The position numbers and the translations under genes are program-made. From the NCBI GenBank assembly GCA_963699525.1, contig CAVOUI010000012.1, positions 425,739 through 489,738 of the forward strand: DNA of 64,000 nt, read 5' to 3'. The DNA comes from SG8-41 sp963699525 (GTDB lineage: Bacteria; Pseudomonadota; Gammaproteobacteria; Burkholderiales; SG8-41). Below the pieces are notes generated by a model. It worked only from the letters and a program-made list of their open reading frames with translations, did no database searches and had not been told where the DNA came from. Below, in pieces: positions 37,765-46,414 of the stretch. Each line of letters begins with the position of its first letter. Position 1 is the stretch's first letter.

Positions 37765-38640
37765 TCAGGCCCAGTAGAGCCGGTCGGGATTGTCGACGAG
37801 GATTTTCTTCCGCGTCGGCTCGTCTTCGACCGTCTTTGCGAAGAGATCCACCAGCTCGCCGTCGTTCGGCATTACTTTGACGTTCGGGTGCGGGAAGTCG
37901 GTGCCCCACAGCACGCGATCCGGCGCGGCGGCGATCAGCGCGCGCGCGAAGGGAATCGCGTCGTGGAACGGCTTGCCCGCGGACGAGATCCGCTCCGGCC
38001 CGCTCACCTTGACCCACGCCAGCTCGTTCTTCATGAGATCGAGCAGCTGGCGGAACGGCTTCTGGTCGAGGCCGTGCTTCGCCTCCACCCGCCCCATGTG
38101 GTCGATGATGAACGGCACGCGCAGGCGGTTGAGGAAACCGCGGTAGGTCTCGATGTCCTCGGCGTCGAGGTGGAGCTGGATGTGCCAGCCGAGCGGCGTC
38201 ACGCGCGCGATCACGGCCTCGACGTTTTTCAAGTCGGGGGCGCCTCCCAGGTGCGCGACGAAGTTGAAGCGCACCCCGCGCGCGCCGGCCGCGTGCAGCG
38301 TCATCAACTCCATGTCGGTGACGTCCTTCGTCACCATCGCGACGCCGCGCCACGCGCCTTTCGACCAGTCCATCGCGTCGAGCATCGCGCTGTTGTCCGT
38401 GCCGTGGCAGCTCGCCTGCACCAGGACCGCGCGCGAGAGGCCGAGGCGGCGGTGCAGCGCGGCGAGCGTTTCGCGGCCCGCGTCCTGGGGCGTGTACCTG
38501 CGGTCGGGCGCGTAAGGAAAGCGGCTCGCCGGGCCGAAGATATGGCAATGCCCGTCGCAAGCACCCGGTGGTGGCGTGTACTTCGGCTTGACCGGGTTCG
38601 GGTCCGGCGGAGGAAGGATCCGGATACCTTGCTGAGCCAT
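37765..38640 (-). CDS. Amidohydrolase, 2-pyrone-4,6-dicarboxylate lactonase (LigI)-like
   Basis: TIM-barrel metal-dependent hydrolase, 291 residues. It has the LigI-type start motif CDGHCHIFGP (H31, H33), a central FIIDHMGR histidine, and the late aspartate in LWGTDFPHPN. LigI opens the lactone of 2-pyrone-4,6-dicarboxylate in aromatic-acid catabolism; related proteins act on other sugar or muconolactones. Start ATG 38640. Neighbouring extradiol-dioxygenase-like, SDR and Mo-hydroxylase genes agree with an aromatic pathway. Assigning the exact lactone needs assay. Confidence 0.85.
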   Translation of the reverse strand: MAQQGIRILPPPDPNPVKPKYTPPPGACDGHCHIFGPASRFPYAPDRRYTPQDAGRETLAALHRRLGLSRAVLVQASCHGTDNSAMLDAMDWSKGAWRGVAMVTKDVTDMELMTLHAAGARGVRFNFVAHLGGAPDLKNVEAVIARVTPLGWHIQLHLDAEDIETYRGFLNRLRVPFIIDHMGRVEAKHGLDQKPFRQLLDLMKNELAWVKVSGPERISSAGKPFHDAIPFARALIAAAPDRVLWGTDFPHPNVKVMPNDGELVDLFAKTVEDEPTRKKILVDNPDRLYWA

Positions 38641-38771
38641 CTATCGTGTACCTGGAATGGGTCTAATCCATCCCGATGAGATCCCGGTACGAAGTTTACG
38701 CGGCTTCGGGGCCGGGTCAACTGTGCGAAGCGGGCGCCGCCGCTCGCGGGTTGCCAGCGACGGGAGGCGGC

Positions 38772-39242
38772 GTGGATAATCCGCCACTGCCGATGAAAAA
38801 AAACCGCAACTCTTCGCAGAAGACGCTGGGCACGGGCCTCGCGGCGGCGCCGCGGGTGCTGAAAAGCGGCATGCCGCGCGCGCTCGGCGTGCGGCTCGTC
38901 TCGCTCACGAAAAGAAAAGTCGTGGCGGAAATGCGAGTCAGGCGCATGCACATCAACCGCACGGGGCGAGTGAACGGCGGCGCGCTCATGGCGTTCGCGG
39001 ACGTGATGGGGGCGGCCGGCACGGTCGCGAACCTGCCGCCGGGCCACCGCACCGGCACGCTCGAATCGAAGACCAACTTCTTCCGGGCGGGGGAGGGACC
39101 GGTGCTGCGGGCGGTGTCGGTGCCGCTTCACATCGGTCGCACCACGATGGTGTGGCAGACCACGATCCGCAATGCGGACCGCGGCATCGTCGCCATCGTG
39201 ACCCAGACCCAGATCGTGATTCCCGCCAAGGCCGAGTTCTAG
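38772..39242 (+). CDS. PaaI-type hotdog thioesterase
   Basis: Acyl-CoA thioesterase-like hotdog protein of about 150 residues. The catalytic loop HINRTGRVNGGALMAFADVMG and the ESKTNFFRAGEG strand are typical of PaaI/YbgC-type enzymes, which free carboxylic acids from CoA during aromatic degradation. Start is uncertain: GTG 38772 follows a GGGAGG site, while ATG 38793 (MKKNRNSSQK) lacks one. It is divergent from the lactonase gene 132 bases away. Frame intact. Confidence 0.85.
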   Translation: MDNPPLPMKKNRNSSQKTLGTGLAAAPRVLKSGMPRALGVRLVSLTKRKVVAEMRVRRMHINRTGRVNGGALMAFADVMGAAGTVANLPPGHRTGTLESKTNFFRAGEGPVLRAVSVPLHIGRTTMVWQTTIRNADRGIVAIVTQTQIVIPAKAEF

Positions 39243-39546
39243 TAATTCACCCCCACCCTGCGCCCGCGGAGGGCGGAGCAGGTTCCGTCGGCTTTGGCCG
39301 ATGGATGCGACCCCGCAGCGGGATGCAGCGCCGCGATTGCCCGCGTGCTTGTGTGCGCCTCCACGGTCGCATCCCCAAAATTGGGGCCCCTGCTCCACGT
39401 TTCGGCGCACCTCCCCCGTCAAGGGGGAGGGGAAATCTTTTCCTGTCGAATACAGAACACTCCTTCCCCCTTGACGGGGGAAGGTTGGGATGGGGGTGGT
39501 TAGTGCTAGGATTCCGCGTGTCGCATACGCAATGCAGGGAGTCATG
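39243..39546. repeat. Intergenic repeat cluster before the selenoprotein gene
   Basis: No gene in this 304-bp gap. It contains two related C/G hairpins: CTCCCCCGTCAAGGGGGAG (39411-39429) and CCTTCCCCCTTGACGGGGGAAGG (39462-39484). The second is followed by the GGTTGGGATGGGGGTGG tail seen at other copies of this family. The first part (39246-39300) holds a C-rich segment of similar type. The selenoprotein ribosome site (AGGGAG, 39536-39541) lies at the right end. Confidence 0.65.
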
Positions 39547-40086
39547 ATGAGCGGAAGAATCACACTGGTGGTGCCGGAGGCGCCGGCACCCGAGGCGGCC
39601 GTAAGCGCCGAGCGCCGCAAGGCCGGCACGAGCGGCCTGCGCTTCGGCGTGCTCGACAACAGCAAGGGCAACGCCGACCACCTGCTGCGATTCATCACCG
39701 AGGGCGTGAAGGCGGCGGTGCCGGTCGCATCCGTGGTCTCGCTGCGCAAGGACAGCGTCAGCCTGCCCGCGCCGGGCCCGATCCTCGACCAGCTCGCAGC
39801 GCAGGCCGATTTCGTCGTCACCGCGATGGCCGACTGAGGGTCATGCACGTCGTGGAGTGTCCACGACATGTGTGAGCTCCGGAAGCGCGGCCTTGCCACC
39901 GCCGTGATCGTCTCGGAACCTTTTCTCAAGCTGGGAAAGACCCAGGCGCGCGTGTTCGGCGTTCCCGATCTGCCGCTGCTCCTCATCCCGCATCCGCTCG
40001 GCGGGCTCTCGCTCGAGCAGGTCGAGGGGCGGGCCGCGCACGCGATTCCCCAGGTATTGAAGCTGCTCAAGGAGCGGGCTGCGTGA
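39547..40086 (+). CDS. UGSC-family selenoprotein (in-frame TGA = selenocysteine, residue 97)
   Basis: A 179-residue protein read through the TGA at 39835-39837. The same frame continues U-G-S-C-T-S-W-S-V-H-D-M-C and then 70 more residues (GLATAVIVSEPFLKLG..., PLLLIPHPLGG) to the stop at 40086. The Sec-Gly-Ser-Cys motif defines the UGSC family of (seleno)proteins; Cys100 can form a selenylsulfide with Sec97. A hairpin of bacterial SECIS type starts 11 bases after the TGA. Start ATG 39547 (39544 is an alternative) has an AGGGAG site. Its stop overlaps the GTG of the next gene. It is probably a redox enzyme of unknown substrate. Standard gene callers would break this into two fragments or call it a pseudogene. 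Confidence 0.9.
39838..39867 (+). promoter_or_regulatory. Bacterial SECIS element
   Basis: Directly after the in-frame TGA there are 11 bases and then a perfect 8-bp stem, GTCGTGGA (39849-39856) with TCCACGAC (39860-39867), capped by GTG. This spacing and a G/U-containing apical loop match the SelB-binding hairpin known in E. coli fdhF. Confidence 0.8.
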
Positions 40087-41201
40087 CGAACCTCGCGGAG
40101 TTGCTGAAGACGCCGGGCGCGAGCCTCGAGTGCGAAGATGATTTCGACGCGGTCAACGAGCTCGTGCGCGGCCGCGGCTGGAGCGACGGGCTGCCCGTGG
40201 TCCCGCCGACGGCGCGGCGCGTCGAGGAAATGCTCGCGTATTGCGACCGGCCGTGGGACGAGCCGGTGGCGAAGATCGCGCCGCGCTACGGTGAAGCGAC
40301 GCCGCTTCGGCTCGCCGCCAATGCCGTGATGGCGGGGTGCCGTCCCGAGTACTTCCCCCTGCTTATCCTTGCCACCGAAGCACTGTGCGAGGAGCCGTTC
40401 AATCTCTATGGCGTCCAGGCGACGACTCACCTTTGCGCGCCGCTCGTGATCGTCAACGGCCCAGTGGCGAAGGAGCTTGACATCAACTCGGGGCACAATG
40501 CGTTCGGCCCCGGCTGGCGGGCCAACGCCACCATCGGGCGCGCGATCCGGCTCGCGCTGGTCAACATCGGCGGCGCGATCCCCGCGCTCGGCGACATGTC
40601 CACCTTCGGCGCGCCGTCGAAGTACTCCTACCTCGCCGCCGAGAATGAGGCAGCGAGCCCCTGGGAGCCGCTCCACGTCGAGCGCGGGCTGCCGCGCGAG
40701 GCGAGCGCCGTCACCGTAATCGGCGCCGAGTGCCCGCACAACGTGAACGACCACGAGAGCCTCACCGCGGAGGGTATCCTCACGACGATTGCCGGCACCC
40801 TGATCGCCGTCGGCGCGAACGACATCTACTACCACCAGGCACAGCCGCTCGTCGTCATGGGCCCGGAGCACGCGAAGACCGTCGCGGACGGGGGTTTCAG
40901 CAAGGCCGACGCCAAGCGGTTCCTGCACGAGCACGCGCAGCTGCCGATGCGGCGGTTCTCGAAGGAGAATATCGAGCGGCGTCTGCGCGTCACCTTCAAG
41001 GAGCGCCTCGGCGCCGCCGGCCTCGATGAGCCGGTGCCCATGGTCCAGCGCCCTGAGAGCATCCTCATTGCGGTGATCGGTGGCGCCGGCAAGCACTCGG
41101 CGGTGATCCACACTTTCGGCGCCACGAAGCCCGTTACGCGTGCGCTCAGGTTACGCGACGGACGCTATGCGAAATCCGTCGCAGATTTTCGGAGCCATTG
41201 A
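40083..41201 (+). CDS. Conserved protein of unknown function coupled to the UGSC selenoprotein
   Basis: Soluble protein of 372 residues without signal peptide or transmembrane segments. I do not recognise an enzymatic family. Conserved-looking segments are GRGWSDGLPVVPPT near the N-terminus, NAVMAGCRPEYFP, THLCAPLVIVNGP, NSGHNAFGPGWRANATIGRAIRL, and GAECPHNVNDHES. Several cysteines and histidines could bind metal or act as redox partners. The GTG start overlaps the selenoprotein stop (GTGA at 40083-40086), which is strong evidence that the two products work together in a fixed ratio. Possible substrate-binding or catalytic partner of the selenoprotein. Confidence 0.8.
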   Translation: MTNLAELLKTPGASLECEDDFDAVNELVRGRGWSDGLPVVPPTARRVEEMLAYCDRPWDEPVAKIAPRYGEATPLRLAANAVMAGCRPEYFPLLILATEALCEEPFNLYGVQATTHLCAPLVIVNGPVAKELDINSGHNAFGPGWRANATIGRAIRLALVNIGGAIPALGDMSTFGAPSKYSYLAAENEAASPWEPLHVERGLPREASAVTVIGAECPHNVNDHESLTAEGILTTIAGTLIAVGANDIYYHQAQPLVVMGPEHAKTVADGGFSKADAKRFLHEHAQLPMRRFSKENIERRLRVTFKERLGAAGLDEPVPMVQRPESILIAVIGGAGKHSAVIHTFGATKPVTRALRLRDGRYAKSVADFRSH

Positions 41202-41202
41202 C

Positions 41203-42177
41203 ATGAAGAGCTATTACATCAAGTCCGTCAACGGAAAGACCGCATTCGAGCCGCGCGAAGTGCCCATGCCGCAGCCCAAGGCGGGCGAGATCCTGGTCAA
41301 GGTGCGCGCCGCCTCGCTCAACCGCGGCGAGATCCTCGCCAGCATCAGCCTGCATCGCGTCGACGTGCCGCACCCCGCCGGCGGGGACTGCGCGGGCGAA
41401 GTGCAATCGGTGGGCGAGGGCGTCACCGCGTTCAAGCCGGGCGACCGCGTGCTGGGACGCGCGCGTGGCTCCTTCGCCGAGTTCGTCGCGATGTCCGTCC
41501 CGCAGGCCGCGCTCGTGCCGCAGCGGTTGACGTGGGAGCAGGCGGCGACGGTTCCGATTTCGTCCATCACGGCCTACGAGGCCATCTGCGGCTACGGAAA
41601 GCTCAAGTCCGGTGAAACCCTGCTCGTGGCGGGGGCCGCCTCCGGTGTCGGCGTTGTCGCCGTGCAGATCGGGAAATACCTGGGAGCGAAGGTGATCGGC
41701 ATCTCGCGCTCGGCCGCCAAGCTCGAGAAGCTGAAGTCCGTGGGCCTCGATATCGGGATCGCGGCGTCCGGCGGTGGTTTCGCAGACAAGGTGCTGGCGG
41801 CGACCGGCGGCCAGGGCGTCAATCTCGCGTTGAATCTCGTCGGCGGCAGCGCTTTCCCGGACCTCGTGCGCTCGCTCGCCAACCAGGGGCGGCTCGCCAT
41901 CATCGGCTACGTGGACGGGCAGCACCACGCGGAGATTGACCTCGAGACGGTGCACGGCAAGCGGCTGCAGATCTTCGGCGTCTCGAACGCCCTGCTGCCG
42001 CCCGCGCAACGCGCCGACGCGATGCGCGGCTTCGTGCGCGACGTGCTGCCCGGCTTCGCCGATGGCCGCATCGTGCCCGTGATCGACAAGGTATTTCCGT
42101 TCCACGATCTGCCGGCCGCCAAGGCCTACGTCGAGAGCGACGCGCAGCTCGGGAAAGTCGTCGTGAAAATGTCGTGA
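41203..42177 (+). CDS. Quinone oxidoreductase-like MDR protein (zinc-free)
   Basis: NADPH-dependent medium-chain reductase of 324 residues in the quinone oxidoreductase/zeta-crystallin group. It lacks the structural-zinc cysteines. Key segments are ASLNRGEILA, PAGGDCAGEVQSVGEGVTAFKPGDRV and the cofactor loop VAGAASGVGVVAVQIGKYLGA. The ATG at 41203 lies one base after the stop of the upstream gene, so it is likely the third gene of the selenoprotein operon. It may supply electrons or reduce an enone intermediate. Confidence 0.9.
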   Translation: MKSYYIKSVNGKTAFEPREVPMPQPKAGEILVKVRAASLNRGEILASISLHRVDVPHPAGGDCAGEVQSVGEGVTAFKPGDRVLGRARGSFAEFVAMSVPQAALVPQRLTWEQAATVPISSITAYEAICGYGKLKSGETLLVAGAASGVGVVAVQIGKYLGAKVIGISRSAAKLEKLKSVGLDIGIAASGGGFADKVLAATGGQGVNLALNLVGGSAFPDLVRSLANQGRLAIIGYVDGQHHAEIDLETVHGKRLQIFGVSNALLPPAQRADAMRGFVRDVLPGFADGRIVPVIDKVFPFHDLPAAKAYVESDAQLGKVVVKMS

Positions 42178-42213
42178 CTCGCGGCGAGGAGCGGGCGTAC
42201 GAAGGGAGGGGTC

Positions 42214-43308
42214 ATGCGAGTCGAGCGTTGGAGTACCGGGTTACTTGTCTTTGCCGTACTGACGGCTTGTGCGGTCGCGCAGCAGAGGGGCGACACGCAA
42301 AAGAAGGGCGGGGAGGATCTCACCGGGCCTTATGAGGTCGTCCCTAACTGGCCGAAGCGCATGCATGAGGGCTGGACCTGGGGCTCGGTCGTGGCGGTAT
42401 GGGCGGAATCGCCCGACCGCGTGTTCATCTTCCAGCGCGGCGAGCTGCCGGTGCTCGAGAAGCCGGTGGGAACCGGCGGAATTCCCACGCGCGTCGCCAC
42501 CAGCGCGAAGCCGCGCTGGCAGAATTGCGTGGTCGTGTTCGATCGCAACGGCAATGTCGTGCAGTCGTGGCGTCAGCACGACGACAAGTTCGTGCGGCCG
42601 CACCGCGTCGCCATCAGTCCCTACGACCGGGACCGGCACGTCTGGCTGGTGGACGATGGCGCGCACCAGGTGTTCAAGTTCACCAACGATGGCTCGAAGC
42701 TGGTGATGGTGATCGGCGAGAAAGGCAAGCCCGGCAACGGTCAGTACAACTTCCATCGCCCGACCGACATTGCGTTCCTGCCGAACGGCGACTTCTACGT
42801 CACCGACGGCTACGTCAACACGCGGGTGGTGAAATACGACAAGGACGGGAAGTACCTCATGGAGTGGGGCAAGCCCGGAAGGGGACCGGGCGAATTCAAC
42901 CTGGTGCATGGCATCGCGATCGACGTGGACCGGGGCCGGATCTTCGTTTCGGACCGCTCCAACTCGCGCATCCAGATCTTCGATCTCAACGGGCGCTATC
43001 TCGACCAATGGCGCGACATCCGCTCGCCCTACTACCTCGCGATGACGCGGGACCAGCAGATGGTCGTGTCCGACGGGGTGACGCAGAAGATCCTCAAGTA
43101 CGACCTCGAGGGCAGGCTCCTCAACGGCTGGGGCACGTTCGGCCCGTTCCCGGGCGGACTCTGGGGCGTTCACCAGGTGAGCGTGGACAGCGAGGGCAAT
43201 CTTTACGTGGCCGAGGTCTTCAACGGGCGCGTCCAGAAATTCCGCCCGCGCCCCGGCGCGGACCGTTCGCAGCTGGTCGGGCAGACGATGCAAAGTCTTT
43301 CGCGGTGA
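42214..43308 (+). CDS. Secreted NHL-repeat six-bladed beta-propeller protein
   Basis: A 364-residue exported protein with signal peptide (RWSTGLLVFAVLTACAVAQQ). It has at least five NHL-type blades, recognisable as GQYNFHRPTDIAFLPNGDFYVTDG-like units ending in xxVxKYDxDGKYL. This resembles peptidyl-glycine alpha-amidating lyase or SMP-30-like propellers, which bind metals and can act as lyases or lactonases. Here no clear catalytic set is identified. It is 36 bases after the reductase and just before an exported amidohydrolase. Confidence 0.83.
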   Translation: MRVERWSTGLLVFAVLTACAVAQQRGDTQKKGGEDLTGPYEVVPNWPKRMHEGWTWGSVVAVWAESPDRVFIFQRGELPVLEKPVGTGGIPTRVATSAKPRWQNCVVVFDRNGNVVQSWRQHDDKFVRPHRVAISPYDRDRHVWLVDDGAHQVFKFTNDGSKLVMVIGEKGKPGNGQYNFHRPTDIAFLPNGDFYVTDGYVNTRVVKYDKDGKYLMEWGKPGRGPGEFNLVHGIAIDVDRGRIFVSDRSNSRIQIFDLNGRYLDQWRDIRSPYYLAMTRDQQMVVSDGVTQKILKYDLEGRLLNGWGTFGPFPGGLWGVHQVSVDSEGNLYVAEVFNGRVQKFRPRPGADRSQLVGQTMQSLSR

Positions 43309-43331
43309 AGCGGGTGATAACGGAGAAGCTG

Positions 43332-44457
43332 ATGAAAACTGATGAACGTGTCGGGACGAGGCGTGGGTTTCTGACGGGAATGGCGGCGCTGGGAGCGGGA
43401 GCGCTACTCCCGGGCTGCCAGACGGCGGGGCGGGGCGGCGAGAAGGGAGAGAAACTGGTTTTCTCACCGGGCTGGCAGCGTTGGGGGCGGGAGCGCTGCA
43501 TGCCGGGATGCCAGACGCGGCGGTGCGGGCGCGGACGGGAAGCCGTTCCGCATCGATGTGCACCATCATTTCGTCCCGGATGCCTACACGGCAGCAATGA
43601 AGGCAAACAAGATCCGGCCGGTAAAGTGGTCCGTACAGGCGTCACTCGAGGAAATGGACAAGAGCGGGACCGCCACCGCCATGATCAGCCCGCCGCCGCC
43701 CGGCATCACGTTCGGCGACGAGGCCTTCCGGCGCAAGCTCGCGCGCGATATCAACGAGGCGGGCGCAAAGATCGTCAGCGACCGCCCCACGCGGTTCCGC
43801 CTGATGGCCTCGCTGCCTTTTGCGGATATCGAGGGCAGCCTCGCCGAGATCAGCTATTCCCTCGACACGCTGAAAGCCGACGGCATCTCGCTCATGACCA
43901 GCTATAACGGCAAGTATCTGGGTGACCCGACGCACTGGGCGATCCTGGAAGAGTTGAACCGCCGCAAGGCCGTGGTTTACACCCATCCCACGACGCCGGC
44001 GTGCTGCCGGGGTATCCAGCCCTACGTCTCGATCAACGCGGTCGAGGGGCCGGTGGACACGACGCGCACGATGGTCAGCCTGATGTTCCAGGGGGGCGCA
44101 GCGAAGTTTCCCGATATCAAGTGGATCTTCTCCCACAGCGGCGGCGTGACGCCGTTCCTGCTGTCGCGCTACCAGCGCGAAGAAGCGGAAAAGGACAGGA
44201 AGAGCGTGCTGCCCAACGGCTTGATGCACGAGCTGAGGAAGTTCTATTACGACACCGCGCAGGGCCACCATGAAGGCGCCCTGAAGGCGCTCCTGGCCAT
44301 CATTCCCGTTTCGCAGGTGCTCTACGGCACGGACTATCCTTTCTGGGACGGCATGCGGGTCAGCACTGACCTGGCGAAGGGCGGCCTCAGCGCCGCCGAT
44401 CTGATGGCCATCGATCGCGGCAACGCGCTGCGGCTATTCCCGGACCTGAGAACCTGA
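43332..44457 (+). pseudogene. Tat-exported amidohydrolase (ACMSD-like), leader duplicated and out of frame
   Basis: Amidohydrolase-2 family TIM barrel, about 310 residues for the catalytic part. Metal motif RIDVHHHFVPDAY, then VVYTHPTTPACC, WIFSHSGGV and LYGTDYPFWDG at the C-terminus, as in aminocarboxymuconate-semialdehyde decarboxylase-type enzymes. Upstream, from the ATG at 43332, a twin-arginine-like leader (TRRGFLTGMAALGAGALLPG) is in frame 0, while the enzyme is in frame 1. A second diverged copy of the leader segment (43457-43523) is in frame 2. As given the product would be cytosolic from 43558 or not made. Confidence 0.82.
43365..43523 (+). repeat. Diverged tandem duplication of a Tat-leader segment
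   Basis: The block at 43365-43428 encodes GFLTGMAALGAGAL. It is repeated 92 bases further on at 43457-43523, which in its own frame encodes GFLTGLAALGAGAL. The copies differ at many silent positions, so the duplication is old or comes from two paralogous genes fused by deletion. Confidence 0.7.
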
Positions 44458-44467
44458 GAGGTGGACG

Positions 44468-45466
44468 ATGGGCAAACCGACGCTCCCTATGAAGATGGTG
44501 CCGAAGCGTCCGCTCAAGCAGGACGTCACGCTGAAGACGCTCGAGAGCATGGCGGCGCGCGTCAAGAACTGGGGAAGGTGGGGCCCCGACGACCAGCTCG
44601 GGACGCTCAACTTCGTGACGCCGCAGGACATCGTGAAGGCAGCGGGGCTGGTGAAGAAGGGTAAAGCGTTCGCGCTCGGGCTCGACTTCAACTCGAACGG
44701 CCCGCAGCGCACCGGCTGGGGCGGGCGCTTCAATCCCATCCACACCATGCTCGCGACCGGCACCGACGCGGTGGCGGGAACGCAGGACGCGGGGAAGATC
44801 CGCTACGCCGACGACATGGTGTCGATGCCGCTCCAGTGCGGGACGCAGTGGGACGCGCTCGGGCACATCTTCTACGGCGACAAGATGTGGAACGGCTACG
44901 ACGCGCGGCTGGTGGATTCCACCGGCGCGAAGAAGAACGGCATCCACAAGACGCGCGACCGCATGATCGGGCGCGGCGTATTACTTGATGTGCCGCGCAC
45001 CTTGGGCGGCGACTATCTCGAGGACGGCTTCGGCGTCGGCAACGCCGAGCTCGATGCCTGCGCGAAGGCGCAGGGGGTGGAGGTGCGGCGCGGCGATTTC
45101 GTGATCGTGCGCACCGGCCAGATGGAGCACTGCCTCGCCCAGGGCGATTGGGGGGCCTACGCGGCAGGGGATGCGCCGGGTTTGCGCTTCGAGACCTGCG
45201 AGTGGATCCACAAGAAGGAGATCGCCGCGATCTGCTTCGACACCTGGGGCTGCGAGGTCCGCCCGAACGAGAGCACGGTAGCGTTCCAGCCGTGGCACTG
45301 GATCATCATCCCCATGGTCGGCATCACCATGGGCGAGATCTTCTATCTCAAGGACCTCGCCGACGACTGCGCGAGGGACCGCGTCTACGAATTCCTGTTC
45401 TGCGGCCCCCCGCTGCCGATTACCGGCGCCGTCGGGTCACCGATCAATCCTCAGGCCATCAAGTAG
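44468..45466 (+). CDS. Cyclase-family metal hydrolase (kynurenine-formamidase-like)
   Basis: Cytoplasmic protein of 332 residues in the cyclase/arylformamidase family. Conserved metal-site elements are LQCGTQWDALGHIFYGD (HxGTHxD equivalent, with Gln and Trp variations), NGIHKTRDRMIGRGVLLDVPR and a C-terminal FQPWHWIIIPMVG. Family members open cyclic amides or formamides and include isatin hydrolase. It is 10 bases after the amidohydrolase and 4 bases before the BKACE gene, so it belongs to the same transcript. Confidence 0.86.
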   Translation: MGKPTLPMKMVPKRPLKQDVTLKTLESMAARVKNWGRWGPDDQLGTLNFVTPQDIVKAAGLVKKGKAFALGLDFNSNGPQRTGWGGRFNPIHTMLATGTDAVAGTQDAGKIRYADDMVSMPLQCGTQWDALGHIFYGDKMWNGYDARLVDSTGAKKNGIHKTRDRMIGRGVLLDVPRTLGGDYLEDGFGVGNAELDACAKAQGVEVRRGDFVIVRTGQMEHCLAQGDWGAYAAGDAPGLRFETCEWIHKKEIAAICFDTWGCEVRPNESTVAFQPWHWIIIPMVGITMGEIFYLKDLADDCARDRVYEFLFCGPPLPITGAVGSPINPQAIK

Positions 45467-45470
45467 CAGC

Positions 45471-46409
45471 ATGGCGACCCCGTCGAAAAAAGTCATCATC
45501 ACCTGCGCGGTGACGGGCTCGATCCACACGCCGACGATGACGCCGCACCTGCCGATCACGCCGAAGCAGGTCGCGGACGAATCCATCGCTGCGGCAAAGG
45601 CGGGAGCTGCGATCATCCACCTGCACGCGCGGGACCCGAAGGACGGGCGGCCGACGCCGGATCCGAAAGTGTTCATGCAATTTCTGCCGGCAATCAAGGA
45701 CAACACGGATGCGGTGATCAACATCACGACCGGCGGCGGCCACAACATGACGGTGCAGGACCGGCTCGCGGCGCCGCTCCTGTGCAAGCCCGAGATGTGC
45801 TCGTTCAACATGGGCTCGATGAACTTCGGCCTCTATCCCAACCTCGATAAATACAAGCAGTTCAAATACGACTGGGAGCCGCAGTACCTCGAGGCGAGCC
45901 GCGACTTCATCTTCCGCAACACCTTCAAGGACATGGAGTACATCCTGAAGCACCTGGGCGAGGGCTGCGGCACGAAGTTCGAGTTCGAGTGCTACGACGT
46001 CGGGCATCTCTACAACCTCGCGCACCTGCTCGAGAGAAAGCTCGTCAAGCCGCCGCTTTTCGTGCAGACCATCTTCGGCATCCTCGGCGGCATCGGGCCC
46101 GACCCCGACAACCTCATGCACATGCGCTCGGTCGCGAACAAGCTCTTCGGCGACGACTACGAATGGTCGGTGCTCGCGGCGGGCCGGCACCAGATGGCGC
46201 TCACCACGATGGCGGGGATCTGCGGCGGCAACGTGCGCGTGGGGCTCGAGGACAGCATCTACGTCGGCAAGGGGAAGCTCGCGACCAGCAACGCCGAGCA
46301 GGTGTCCAAGATCCGGCGCATCCTCGAGGAGCTCTCGCTCGAGATCGCCACCCCCGCCGAGGCGCGCCAGCGGCTCGCGCTGAAGGGAATCGAGAAGGTC
46401 GATTTCTAG
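45471..46409 (+). CDS. Beta-keto acid cleavage enzyme (BKACE, 3-keto-5-aminohexanoate cleavage family)
   Basis: Zinc-dependent Claisen-type C-C cleavage enzyme, 312 residues. Characteristic segments are VIITCAVTGSIHTPTMTPHLPITP at the N-terminus, AAIIHLHARDPKDGRPTPDP (metal His-x-His), NITTGGG and the C-terminal GGNVRVGLEDSIYVGKGKLA. The family uses acetyl-CoA to split beta-keto acids into acetoacetate and a CoA ester. Its specificity pocket varies, so the substrate cannot be named. It is the probable chain-shortening step of the pathway that the preceding hydrolases feed. Confidence 0.93.
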   Translation: MATPSKKVIITCAVTGSIHTPTMTPHLPITPKQVADESIAAAKAGAAIIHLHARDPKDGRPTPDPKVFMQFLPAIKDNTDAVINITTGGGHNMTVQDRLAAPLLCKPEMCSFNMGSMNFGLYPNLDKYKQFKYDWEPQYLEASRDFIFRNTFKDMEYILKHLGEGCGTKFEFECYDVGHLYNLAHLLERKLVKPPLFVQTIFGILGGIGPDPDNLMHMRSVANKLFGDDYEWSVLAAGRHQMALTTMAGICGGNVRVGLEDSIYVGKGKLATSNAEQVSKIRRILEELSLEIATPAEARQRLALKGIEKVDF

Positions 46410-46414
46410 AGACG

